From FEN-1219 sp963817615 (GTDB lineage Bacteria; Pseudomonadota; Gammaproteobacteria; Steroidobacterales; Rariloculaceae): DNA of 64,000 nucleotides. Location of the stretch: contig CAWFPH010000003.1 of assembly GCA_963817615.1 (NCBI GenBank), positions 1,798,001 through 1,862,000 on the forward strand, given 5' to 3'. The stretch's first letter is position 1. Each line of letters begins with the position of its first letter. Both the position numbers and the translations under genes were made by a program. The notes under the pieces were generated by a model. That model was not told where the DNA came from, did no database searches, and was given only the letters and a program-made list of their open reading frames with translations. Positions 51,647-59,224 of the stretch are shown here, one piece after another.

Positions 51647-51679
51647 GCGTCAATACTCGGGCGGGACGCCCGCGGCTCG

Positions 51680-51916
51680 CTAGGGCGGCGCGAGCCAACG
51701 CTCGATCCGCCCGCGATCGAGCGGATAGCCCGAGAGCTCGGTCTCGCCCGAGACCAGCACGGGAATCCGAGCGCCGTAGCGGCGCTCCAGCGCCACACTG
51801 CCGTCCACGTCCACGATCTCCACGGTCGCACGGCCGTCGAGCAACGGCAACAGCTCCTCGAGCAGCGCCTCGCACAAATGACAGTCGGGGCGGCTATAGA
51901 GCAGCAGCGTCGGCAT
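51680..51916 (-). CDS. Glutaredoxin-family (DUF836) thiol protein
   Basis: A 78-residue thioredoxin-fold protein beginning MPTLLLYSRPDCHLCEALLEEL, with the redox motif C-H-L-C near residue 13, and IPVLVSGETELSGYPLD with the cis-Pro typical of glutaredoxins. DUF836-type proteins are commonly found near rseC or lepA. Partner proteins are unknown. The ATG lies 23 bp inside the end of rseC. Confidence 0.88.
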   Translation of the reverse strand: MPTLLLYSRPDCHLCEALLEELLPLLDGRATVEIVDVDGSVALERRYGARIPVLVSGETELSGYPLDRGRIERWLAPP

Positions 51917-52328
51917 CGGGCGGCGCCGCACGGCGCACCATGAGGTGACGGAGTGTCGCTTGCTCGAGGCGGCGCCGCAGGAGCGGCGCCGAGAGCACCG
52001 CACCGAGCACGCCGAGCACGGCGCCGGCCGCGCTCCCGAGGTCCGTGCCGCTCGCAGCGTGCCCGGTCACGGCGCCGCCGAGCAGCGCCGCTAGCGGCCA
52101 ACCGTAGACCAGCAGCGAGCCGAGCAGCAGATAGCGATCCGGCAGCGTGACGACCACGCGGTCGCCGACGGCGACAATCGTAGGCGTCTCGAATCGAGCC
52201 CGGTGCGCGTCCGGCAATCGGCGCCACAAGCACATGCCGGCGCATCCCTGGCACCGCCGGGGTACCGGAAATTCGATATCGACGAAACCCTGCGGCGTGA
52301 CGCTCGTGACCGTGCCGTCCGCAGTCAT
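51894..52328 (-). CDS. rseC: SoxR-reducing system protein RseC
   Basis: The 144-residue protein has the cysteine cluster CQGCAGMCLW near residue 26, then an RVVVTLPDRYLLLGSLLVYG region leading into two membrane helices. This is the RseC/MucC family, an inner-membrane protein linked to SoxR reduction and to sigma-E control. It is the fourth gene of the rpoE-rseA-rseB-rseC cluster. Confidence 0.92.
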   Translation of the reverse strand: MTADGTVTSVTPQGFVDIEFPVPRRCQGCAGMCLWRRLPDAHRARFETPTIVAVGDRVVVTLPDRYLLLGSLLVYGWPLAALLGGAVTGHAASGTDLGSAAGAVLGVLGAVLSAPLLRRRLEQATLRHLMVRRAAPPDADAAAL

Positions 52329-52360
52329 GCAGCTGACGGTGGCGATGAGGTGCGCTCCCG

Positions 52361-53341
52361 TTACTCGGAGACGAGCGATGAGGCGATCGTGCGGACGGTC
52401 TGCCGCGGCACCTCACCGATCGCGGTGACGGTATGCCCCCGCAGCGTGAGCGAGAATGCGTTAGTGCTCCCGAGGTTCGAGAAACCCTCGTTGACTTCCG
52501 TCTTGGTGTTGGGGTCCTCGATGAATACCGACACCGTGGCGAGGCCGTCGGAATACACGAGATGGTCGACCGGGTAATCGGACCCGGCGATCGAGCTCTG
52601 CGTCGCGACCGACAGCTTGAAGCCGCCGGGCACGGTCGCGGCGCGCCACGGGATCGCCGGCTCGCTGCCTTCGGACGCTTGCGCGGTCGTCGGCGGCTTC
52701 AGCAACGTGAATCCTTTGGTGTCGATGGTCGGATCCAGCGCCGAGGCCGGAATCGACTTCGGCAAATCGATCTCCGTGAACAGTATCTGCTCGACGATGT
52801 TGCCTTCCTCGTCGATGAGCTGCGACTTGAGCGGCATGGCCGTCTCTTGGTCGAGCCACAGCATGTAGCCGTAGCGGAATTGATCCTTCGGCTTGATTTC
52901 GACCACTTGCGCGGGCCGATTCGCCACGCGCGCGCTCGAATGCAGCTTGATGTCGTAGTGCGGCTCGAGCTCCGATGTGTAGCTCGGTAGCGCGGACACG
53001 AGCGGACTCACGTCGGCGCGCACCTCGAGCAGCACGACGCGTTGATCGGGCAGGATGCACTGCACCTGATCGTCCTGGCGGATGATCTCGCGCCCGACAC
53101 CGTCCATAGACACGATTCGCTCACCGCTCTTGCCGTTCTCGTTGCGGTGAATGATGTGCAGCGTCTCGGCGGTGCCGCCGAGCAAGTGCACGAAGGTTCC
53201 TTGATAGTTCAGCTCGTCGACCGCTTTATTCATGCGATCGAGCCACGAGCGCGCCTCCTCGGCCGACGCGTCGAACGTGCCGAGCGCGAGTAGCAGCAGC
53301 GAGCGACTGATGACGGCGCGGCTCGGTAGTGTCAATGTCAT
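52361..53341 (-). CDS. rseB: Sigma-E regulatory protein RseB (MucB)
   Basis: RseB binds RseA in the periplasm and senses LPS, protecting RseA from cleavage. The 326-residue precursor has a signal peptide (RSLLLLALGTFDASA), then the family sequence EARSWLDRMNKAVDELNYQGTF, RIVSMDGVGREIIRQDDQVQC and the C-terminal domain with HLVYSDGLATVSVFIEDP. The ATG at 53341 overlaps the rseA stop by 4 bp. Confidence 0.96.
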   Translation of the reverse strand: MTLTLPSRAVISRSLLLLALGTFDASAEEARSWLDRMNKAVDELNYQGTFVHLLGGTAETLHIIHRNENGKSGERIVSMDGVGREIIRQDDQVQCILPDQRVVLLEVRADVSPLVSALPSYTSELEPHYDIKLHSSARVANRPAQVVEIKPKDQFRYGYMLWLDQETAMPLKSQLIDEEGNIVEQILFTEIDLPKSIPASALDPTIDTKGFTLLKPPTTAQASEGSEPAIPWRAATVPGGFKLSVATQSSIAGSDYPVDHLVYSDGLATVSVFIEDPNTKTEVNEGFSNLGSTNAFSLTLRGHTVTAIGEVPRQTVRTIASSLVSE

Positions 53342-54018
53342 TGCGCCGGCGCTTCGAGTTCTTCGGGGCGTGGCGGCAATGGCGGTGCCAGCTCTTCGCC
53401 GGGGCCGACGACCTCCGCGGCGCCGACGACGTTCGAGTGAACCGACGTGCGGCTCAATCCCGAGGTGTATTCGCCATGATGCACGAGATAGTTCGTCAGC
53501 CGAATCTGCGGTGCAACGGTCGGCGCATCGGAGACGTCCTGCGGCACCGTGTAGCTCGCCGGCTCGGTCCACTGGCGCGCCGCCGGCGGCGGCGAAGCAT
53601 TGAATGCGGTGGTCGGCGCGGCCGCGCCGCCGGCGCCGTCGTTGACCTCGCGCAAGCCGACGATTGCGACGACCGCCACCGTGGCGGCGATGCCGAATCC
53701 GGCGACCGGGCGCAGATAGCGGCTCTGCCAGCGCAGCGGCGCGCGCTGCGGTACCGGCACATTCGGCAACGCGGCGGCGGCCGGATGGGCGGGCGCGGCC
53801 GGCGCGCCGTCGAGCGCGCTCGCGATGCGTCGGCGCAGCACGCCGTGATCGGGACGGAGCAGCTCATTGCGCAGCGCCGCGCCGATCAGCGCATAGCGCT
53901 GCGCCTGGTTACGGGAGTCGGTGTCGCGCTCGAAGCGCCGGACCAACAGCGCGCACTCTTGTTCGGACAATTCGTCGTCGATGAAAGCCGAGATTTGATC
54001 GTTGATCTGTTCAGTCAT
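53338..54018 (-). CDS. rseA: Sigma-E anti-sigma factor RseA (MucA)
   Basis: A single-span anti-sigma factor of 226 residues. The cytoplasmic domain starts TEQINDQISAFIDDELSEQE, which fits the RseA/MucA sigma-binding fold. A membrane helix lies at about residues 104-122 (PVAGFGIAATVAVVAIVGL), and a periplasmic part follows with TNYLVHHGEYT, a conserved RseB-contact segment. DegS/RseP cleavage of this protein would free RpoE. It follows rpoE by 27 bp. Confidence 0.94.
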   Translation of the reverse strand: MTEQINDQISAFIDDELSEQECALLVRRFERDTDSRNQAQRYALIGAALRNELLRPDHGVLRRRIASALDGAPAAPAHPAAAALPNVPVPQRAPLRWQSRYLRPVAGFGIAATVAVVAIVGLREVNDGAGGAAAPTTAFNASPPPAARQWTEPASYTVPQDVSDAPTVAPQIRLTNYLVHHGEYTSGLSRTSVHSNVVGAAEVVGPGEELAPPLPPRPEELEAPAQ

Positions 54019-54045
54019 GCGTGCAATGCCCGTCGCCGTGAACGG

Positions 54046-54666
54046 TTATAGAAGCGGTGCGATTTCCTTGTCGATGGCTTCGCGCGCCCGAAAGATTCGC
54101 GAACGAACCGTCCCCACCGGGCACTCCATCGTCTCGGCAATCTCTTCGTAGCTCATGCCTTCGATTTCACGAAGCAGGATGGCCGTTCGCAGCTCCTCGG
54201 GCAAGCCTCGAATAGCGCGATTGATCGCTTCCTGAATCTCGTCGGACTGCGCGAACCCCTCGGGCGTATCGAGATCGCGCAGGTCGTTCAGCACTTCCGC
54301 TTGCTCGGGATCTTGAACGTCGAGATTGTAATGCTGCGGCCGGCGGCCGATGGCAACGAGATGATTCTTCGCCGTGTTGATCGCAATGCGGTACAGCCAG
54401 GTATAGAACGCGCTGTCGCCGCGGAAGGAGGGAGCTGCGCGATAGGCCTTCAAGAATGCTTCCTGCGCCACGTCGAGCGCTTCGGACTGGTCTCGAACGT
54501 ACCTCATGATGAGCTTCAGGATCTTGTGCTGGTACTTGATGACCAACAAGTCGAACGCCGACCTGTCGCCTTGCTGCACACGTCGGACGAGCGCGAGGTC
54601 GGAGGCACCGCTGCCTGAAGGGTGTCTTTCCGCTTGCTCTGTCAAACGTTGTTCGGTAGACCGCAT
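54046..54666 (-). CDS. rpoE: RNA polymerase sigma factor RpoE
   Basis: An ECF sigma factor (206 residues) for envelope stress. Region 2 contains QQGDRSAFDLLVIKYQHKI and YVRDQSEALDVAQEAFLKAY; region 4 contains LREIEGMSYEEIAETMECPVGTVRSRIFRAR. These are close to E. coli RpoE. The ATG at 54666 is taken as the start, but a sigma-E-like promoter overlaps it (-10 at about 54657), so a shorter product from TTG at codon 8 or a separate upstream promoter should be considered. Confidence 0.96.
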   Translation of the reverse strand: MRSTEQRLTEQAERHPSGSGASDLALVRRVQQGDRSAFDLLVIKYQHKILKLIMRYVRDQSEALDVAQEAFLKAYRAAPSFRGDSAFYTWLYRIAINTAKNHLVAIGRRPQHYNLDVQDPEQAEVLNDLRDLDTPEGFAQSDEIQEAINRAIRGLPEELRTAILLREIEGMSYEEIAETMECPVGTVRSRIFRAREAIDKEIAPLL

Positions 54667-54683
54667 GCCGCACCGAAAAGTTC
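54657..54683 (-). promoter_or_regulatory. Candidate sigma-E autoregulatory promoter at rpoE
   Basis: On the minus strand GAACTTTT starts at 54683 and GGTCTA ends at 54657, with GAACTT and TCTA 17 bp apart, close to the E. coli sigma-E consensus. The -10 lies a few codons inside the annotated rpoE frame. Confidence 0.5.
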
Positions 54684-54789
54684 GCCCCGACCCATTACGT
54701 TTCCACCAAATTGACTGTGCCGGCGAATCGGATCAAGACTGATTCTAACGCAGATTGCGCGCGGCATTCGGGTCGCAGCTCCTCAAGAT

Positions 54790-55224
54790 TCATGAGCCGC
54801 GTCGCAATCGCGCCTGCAGCGCGGACCAAACGGCTGGTTTCACTTGGCACGATAGCAGAATGACCTCGAGCGCGCCGTGGGGCCCGCGCAACACCAAGCG
54901 AACCCAGAGGGACGTATGGCGAGTACCTCGAACCAGCTCGAGCGACTCCGGCGCCCACTCGGGGACCGACCAGCGGCCGTCCGTGTTCCACACGAGCCGC
55001 CGCGGCGCACCGCGCGGCCGGCGTACGATCGCGTGCGCGACCAACACGCCGCCGGCGAGCGCCTTCGCCAGCGGCGGCGCGGCGACGGTTGCAACGGCGG
55101 CGAGCAGCACGACGTGCAGCGCAGCCCACCACGCAGCCAGCCAATGCGTCGGACGCACGTCAAGGGCGATGGGCGCCTCGGATCCGGTCGATGAGCGCGG
55201 CGAGAGCGGGGACGTCCGGTGCAT
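54790..55224 (-). CDS. ygfX: YgfX-like small membrane protein
   Basis: The protein has a conserved LDVRPTHW start region followed by two close hydrophobic segments (AALHVVLLAAVATVAAPPL and ALAGGVLVAHAIV), then a soluble domain with WNTDGRWSVPEW and WVRLVLRGP...VILLSCQVKPAVWSALQARLR. This is the layout of YgfX, an inner-membrane protein encoded after sdhE and reported in E. coli to act on FtsZ/MreB as a toxin. The ATG at 55224 overlaps sdhE by 65 bp; the only other start, a GTG at 55158, would remove LDV. The overlap is long but no better start exists. Confidence 0.7.
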   Translation of the reverse strand: MHRTSPLSPRSSTGSEAPIALDVRPTHWLAAWWAALHVVLLAAVATVAAPPLAKALAGGVLVAHAIVRRPRGAPRRLVWNTDGRWSVPEWAPESLELVRGTRHTSLWVRLVLRGPHGALEVILLSCQVKPAVWSALQARLRRGS

Positions 55225-55414
55225 TGCGCCCGGTAAGGTACGCGAACAGCTCGGGATCCGGCAGGGCGAGAATCGCCTCGAAATGCGCGAGATCTTCGTT
55301 CGTGAGCGTCGCGGCCTCGCGCGCGATGAACGCTTGCAGCACCGCATCGAGCTCGCGCATGCCGCGCCGTGCGCGCCACCCCAGCCTCGCGAGCCGCTCC
55401 TTTCGTTCGGTCAT
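55160..55414 (-). CDS. sdhE: FAD assembly factor SdhE
   Basis: SdhE helps attach FAD covalently to SdhA. The 84-residue protein contains the RGxxE motif as R17-G18-M-R-E21 in WRARRGMRELDAVLQAF, and the C-terminal segment FEAILALPDPELFAYLTGR. It lies 77 bp downstream of sdhB on the same strand, so the assembly factor is encoded with its client complex. The ATG at 55414 gives the normal family length. Confidence 0.94.
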   Translation of the reverse strand: MTERKERLARLGWRARRGMRELDAVLQAFIAREAATLTNEDLAHFEAILALPDPELFAYLTGRNAPDVPALAALIDRIRGAHRP

Positions 55415-55491
55415 CGCCGGCGCGACGGAAGCTCGGGGCGCATTGCAGGACGAGCGCCCGGCAATGCTGCGACGCCGACACGTGAGCACGG

Positions 55492-56274
55492 TCAGAAGCG
55501 GCGCTCGGCGATCATTTTTTTGATTTCGGCGATGGCCTTGCCGGGGTTCAAGTCCTTCGGGCAGGCCTGCGTGCAGTTCAGGATCGTGTGGCAGCGATAG
55601 AGCCGAAACGCATCGTCGAGCTGATCGAGCCGCTCGCCCGTGGTCTCGTCGCGGCTATCGACGATCCACCGATACGCCTGCAGCAGCGCGGCGGGACCGA
55701 GGAAGCGTTCGGGGTTCCACCAATAGCTCGGGCAGGACGTCGAACAGCACGCGCAGAGGATGCAGGCCGACGGCGTGTTGATCTTCTCCTGATCCTCCTT
55801 CGACTGCAGCCGCTCGCGATCGGGCGGCGGCGGCGTGTGCGACTCGAGCCACGGCTTCACGGCCGCGTATTGCGCATAGAAGTTCGTGAGATCGCAGACG
55901 AGATCCTTGACGACCGGCAGGCTCGGCAACGGATAGATCTTCACGGTGCCCGAGACGTCCTCGATCGGCTTGAGGCAGGCGAGCGCGTTCGTGCCGTCGA
56001 TGTTCATCGCGCACGAGCCGCAGATGCCCTCGCGGCATGACCGGCGAAACGTGAGCGTGGGATCGATCTCGTTTTTGATCTTGATCAGCGCGTCGAGCAC
56101 CATCGGCGCGCACTGATCGAGATCGATGCTGTAGGTGTCCACACGCGGGTTGTCGCCGCGGGTCGGGTCGTAGCGGTAGATCGCGAATTCCTTGACCCTC
56201 TTGGCGCCCGCGGCGCCGTCGTGCCGCTTGCCGGCCTTCACTCTGGAGTTCGCGGGGAGAAGAAACTGCGCCAT
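55492..56274 (-). CDS. sdhB: Succinate dehydrogenase iron-sulfur subunit
   Basis: The 260-residue protein has the [2Fe-2S] ligands in FRRSCREGICGSCAMNIDG and a fourth Cys in ALACLKPI, and the [4Fe-4S]/[3Fe-4S] ligands in CILCACCSTSCPSYWWNP and CHTILNCTQACPKDLNPG. It passes electrons from SdhA to the membrane quinone site. It follows sdhA by 45 bp. Confidence 0.97.
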   Translation of the reverse strand: MAQFLLPANSRVKAGKRHDGAAGAKRVKEFAIYRYDPTRGDNPRVDTYSIDLDQCAPMVLDALIKIKNEIDPTLTFRRSCREGICGSCAMNIDGTNALACLKPIEDVSGTVKIYPLPSLPVVKDLVCDLTNFYAQYAAVKPWLESHTPPPPDRERLQSKEDQEKINTPSACILCACCSTSCPSYWWNPERFLGPAALLQAYRWIVDSRDETTGERLDQLDDAFRLYRCHTILNCTQACPKDLNPGKAIAEIKKMIAERRF

Positions 56275-56319
56275 CGTGGCTCCTTACGATTTACTACAGC
56301 CGCGCCGCCGTGGCGGCGC

Positions 56320-58107
56320 TCAATAGGTGCGCGCTTTCGGCGGGATTGCAGCGACTTCGTCGGTCAGCGTCTGCATCTGCACCGGTCGATAATCGAAACG
56401 CACGTTGCCGTTCGCATCGACCCAGCACAGCGTGTGCTTCATCCAGTTGTCGTCGTCGCGATCCGGATAATCCTCGCGCGCTTGCGCGCCCCGGCTCTCG
56501 GTGCGGTTCAGCGCCGACTTGATCGTGCCCATCGCCTGCAGCAGCAGGTTGTCGAGCTCCAACGTCTCGACCAAATCCGTGTTCCAAATCAACGTGCGGT
56601 CGCTGACACCGACGTCGCCGAAGCCCGCGAATACCTGCTCGAGCTGATCGATGCCTTCCTGCAGCGACTGACCCGTGCGGAACACGGCCGCGTGGCTCTG
56701 CATCACGCGCTGCATCTTGAGCCGCAGCGCGGCGGTCGGCGTGCCGCCCTTCGCGTTGCGCAGCCGGTCGAGCCGCGCGACGGCCTCGTCTCCCGCGCCC
56801 CGGTCGAAGGCCCGCAACCGCGCGCCGCTCTCGAGCACCTCGCCGCACCGCAGCGCGGCTGCGCGGCCGAACACCACGAGGTCGATCAGCGAGTTCGAGC
56901 CGAGCCGGTTCGCGCCGTGCACGGACACGCACGCCGCCTCGCCGACGGCCATGAGACCCGGCACGACGCGCTCGTTGCCCGCCGCGTCTTTCGCGAGCAC
57001 CTCGCCGTGGTAGTTGGTCGGCACGCCGCCCATGTTGTAGTGCACGGTCGGCAACACCGGGATCGGCGCCTTCATCACGTCGACGCCCGCGAAGATCTTG
57101 GCCGTTTCGGCGATGCCGGGCAGCCGCTCCTCGATCACGTCGCGGCCGAGGTGCTCGAGGTGCAGATGCACGTGGTCCTTGTGCGGTCCGACGCCGCGCC
57201 CCTCGCGGATCTCGATCGTCATCGAGCGGCTCACGACGTCGCGCGACGCCAAATCCTTCGCGTTCGGCGCGTAGCGCTCCATGAAGCGCTCGCCCTCGGA
57301 GTTCGTGAGGTAGCCGCCCTCGCCGCGCGAGCCCTCGGTGATCAGCATGCCGGCGCCGTACACGCCGGTCGGATGGAACTGCACGAACTCGAGGTCTTGC
57401 AGCGGCAAGCCCGCGCGCAGCACCATCGCGTTGCCGTCGCCCGTGCAGATGTGCGCGGACGTGCAGGAGAAGTAGGCGCGACCGTACCCGCCCGTCGCCA
57501 AGATCACCATCTGCGAGCGGAACCGGTGCAAGCGCCCCGTCGCCATGTCGAGCGCGACCACGCCGCGGCATTCGCCGTCCTGCATGATCAGATCGATCGC
57601 AAAATATTCGATGAAGAATTCGGCCGAGTGGCGCAGCGATTGCTGATAGAGCGTGTGCAGCATCGCATGGCCCGTGCGGTCCGCCGCCGCACACGTGCGC
57701 TGCGCGGTGCCCTTGCCGAATTCCGTGGTCATGCCGCCGAACGGCCGCTGATAGATGCGTCCGTCCTCCGTCCGCGAGAACGGCACGCCGTAGTGCTCGA
57801 GCTCGATCACGGACGCAGGCGCTTCCTTGCACATGTAGGCGATCGCGTCCTGGTCGCCGAGCCAGTCCGAGCCCTTGACCGTGTCGTACATGTGCCAACG
57901 CCAGTCGTCCGGCCCCATGTTGCCGAGCGCCGCGCTGATGCCGCCTTGCGCGGCTACCGTATGGCTGCGCGTCGGAAAAACCTTGCTCAAGCAGGCCGTC
58001 GTGAGCCCTTGCTCGGCAAGACCGAGCGTCGCGCGCAATCCCGCGCCGCCGGCACCGACCACCACCACGTCGTAGGAATGCTCGATGAATTCGTACTCTT
58101 TGCTCAT
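56320..58107 (-). CDS. sdhA: Succinate dehydrogenase flavoprotein subunit
   Basis: The 595-residue protein has the FAD-binding Rossmann motif VVVVGAGGAGLRATLGLAEQ, the flavinylation site His49 in TRSHTVAAQGG, and the substrate region FVQFHPTGVYGAGML with HGANRLGSNSL near residue 400. It oxidises succinate to fumarate. The ATG overlaps the sdhD stop by 4 bp. Confidence 0.98.
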   Translation of the reverse strand: MSKEYEFIEHSYDVVVVGAGGAGLRATLGLAEQGLTTACLSKVFPTRSHTVAAQGGISAALGNMGPDDWRWHMYDTVKGSDWLGDQDAIAYMCKEAPASVIELEHYGVPFSRTEDGRIYQRPFGGMTTEFGKGTAQRTCAAADRTGHAMLHTLYQQSLRHSAEFFIEYFAIDLIMQDGECRGVVALDMATGRLHRFRSQMVILATGGYGRAYFSCTSAHICTGDGNAMVLRAGLPLQDLEFVQFHPTGVYGAGMLITEGSRGEGGYLTNSEGERFMERYAPNAKDLASRDVVSRSMTIEIREGRGVGPHKDHVHLHLEHLGRDVIEERLPGIAETAKIFAGVDVMKAPIPVLPTVHYNMGGVPTNYHGEVLAKDAAGNERVVPGLMAVGEAACVSVHGANRLGSNSLIDLVVFGRAAALRCGEVLESGARLRAFDRGAGDEAVARLDRLRNAKGGTPTAALRLKMQRVMQSHAAVFRTGQSLQEGIDQLEQVFAGFGDVGVSDRTLIWNTDLVETLELDNLLLQAMGTIKSALNRTESRGAQAREDYPDRDDDNWMKHTLCWVDANGNVRFDYRPVQMQTLTDEVAAIPPKARTY

Positions 58108-58490
58108 GCAGCGGATCCGAACGCAATCTTCAAGATCGCGAACACGCCCGCGATCGACAATGCAAAGTGCGCGAACGCCGATGCCATCAGCGCGAGCACC
58201 TTGAGCCCGTTGGCGTGCACGTAGTCCTCGATGACGACCCGCAGACCGAGAAACGAGTGATAGCCGGCGGTGACCACGAGCAAAATCGCGAGAATGCTCG
58301 TGAGCGGCCGCCGTAGCCACTCGGTGACGCTCAGGTACGAGAGATCGGGCAACGCGAGCAACGCGAGCGCGAACCAAAGCCCGAGCGGCACGAGCGCAAC
58401 GGCCGTGAGCCGCTGCAGCCACCAATGCTCGACGGCGCCGCCCGCCGTGCCGAGGCCGAGCACCCGATTCAACGGAGTGACGAGATTCAT
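58104..58490 (-). CDS. sdhD: Succinate dehydrogenase membrane anchor subunit
   Basis: A 128-residue protein with three membrane helices (VALVPLGLWFALALLALP, LTSILAILLVVTAGYHSFLG, VLALMASAFAHFALSIAGVF). The heme-ligand/quinone-site region is GYHSFLGLRVVIEDYV. It anchors SdhAB with SdhC. It overlaps sdhA by 4 bp and follows sdhC by 9 bp. Confidence 0.94.
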   Translation of the reverse strand: MNLVTPLNRVLGLGTAGGAVEHWWLQRLTAVALVPLGLWFALALLALPDLSYLSVTEWLRRPLTSILAILLVVTAGYHSFLGLRVVIEDYVHANGLKVLALMASAFAHFALSIAGVFAILKIAFGSAA

Positions 58491-58499
58491 GACACGCCC

Positions 58500-58880
58500 C
58501 TAGAGGATCGTCGCGGCCGCGAACGCCGCCGTCGCGACGATCGCAAAGCCGACCACCATCCAACCGCTCGAGACGATGCGCGCGCGGCCGAACCCGAGAC
58601 CGACGTCCCAGAACAGATGCCGCACGCCGTTCGCGAGATGCAGGAAGAAGCAGAAGATCCAGACGACGAGCGGCAGCTTGAACCATTGCGCGCCGAACAC
58701 CTGCTGCGCCGTGCGATAGGCGTCGGCGCCGCTCGCGATCGCAATGAGCCACGCCGCGAGCGCAACCGCGCCGAGCGACAACAGCAGGCCGGTGATGCGA
58801 TGCAGGCTCGACAGCAACATCGTGATGCGCCATCGATAGATCTGCAGGTGCGGCGACAGCGGCCGGGGGTCGGCGTGCAT
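58500..58880 (-). CDS. sdhC: Succinate dehydrogenase cytochrome b556 subunit
   Basis: The 126-residue protein has the family start RPLSPHLQIYRWRITMLLSS followed by LHRITGLLL (quinone/heme region) and the heme-ligand helix LHLANGVRHLFWDVG, with three membrane helices. It is the first classical gene of the sdhCDAB operon; a small SdhAF4-like gene lies 61 bp upstream. Confidence 0.96.
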   Translation of the reverse strand: MHADPRPLSPHLQIYRWRITMLLSSLHRITGLLLSLGAVALAAWLIAIASGADAYRTAQQVFGAQWFKLPLVVWIFCFFLHLANGVRHLFWDVGLGFGRARIVSSGWMVVGFAIVATAAFAAATIL

Positions 58881-58941
58881 CGTTCGTTATTCTCCTCGAC
58901 TGAATCGGCGAGCGCCCGGTCCCGATCGAACCGCGCGGCAC

Positions 58942-59148
58942 TCAGAAATCAATGCATCGGCCCGCCCGCTCCCAGTCACCGTAGCGGGTCGGCTCCGGAC
59001 CCTTCGGCCCGCCGATCTCACGGGGCTGCGGGGGGTCTTCGGCGGCCGCGTTCGACGCGTCCGCGACGGGCGCATCGACGCGGTTCGAATGGGCGCTTCG
59101 AGGCAGCCGGTCCTCGCGGACCCGCTCATGTGCACGCTCGCCGGGCAT
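58942..59148 (-). CDS. DUF1674 / succinate dehydrogenase assembly factor 4-like protein
   Basis: A 68-residue protein whose last 25 residues, EIGGPKGPEPTRYGDWERAG followed by RCIDF, are the DUF1674/SDHAF4 signature. In mitochondria and alphaproteobacteria this family binds the flavinylated SdhA and aids complex II assembly. The first 40 residues are charged and look disordered. The ATG at 59148 gives the usual length. Its place directly upstream of sdhC, on the same strand, supports the role. Confidence 0.85.
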   Translation of the reverse strand: MPGERAHERVREDRLPRSAHSNRVDAPVADASNAAAEDPPQPREIGGPKGPEPTRYGDWERAGRCIDF

Positions 59149-59224
59149 GCTGCAAATTTTGCCAGAAACGGCGCAGCCGCGCACTACGCGGAGCGTTGGG
59201 GCGAGGCACCGCCGGCTTCGCGCG

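Noticed and set aside
58887..59135. Frame overlapping the SdhAF4-like gene on the same strand.
   Set aside because: It is Arg/Ser/Pro-rich without recognisable motifs, whereas the other frame carries the DUF1674 signature.
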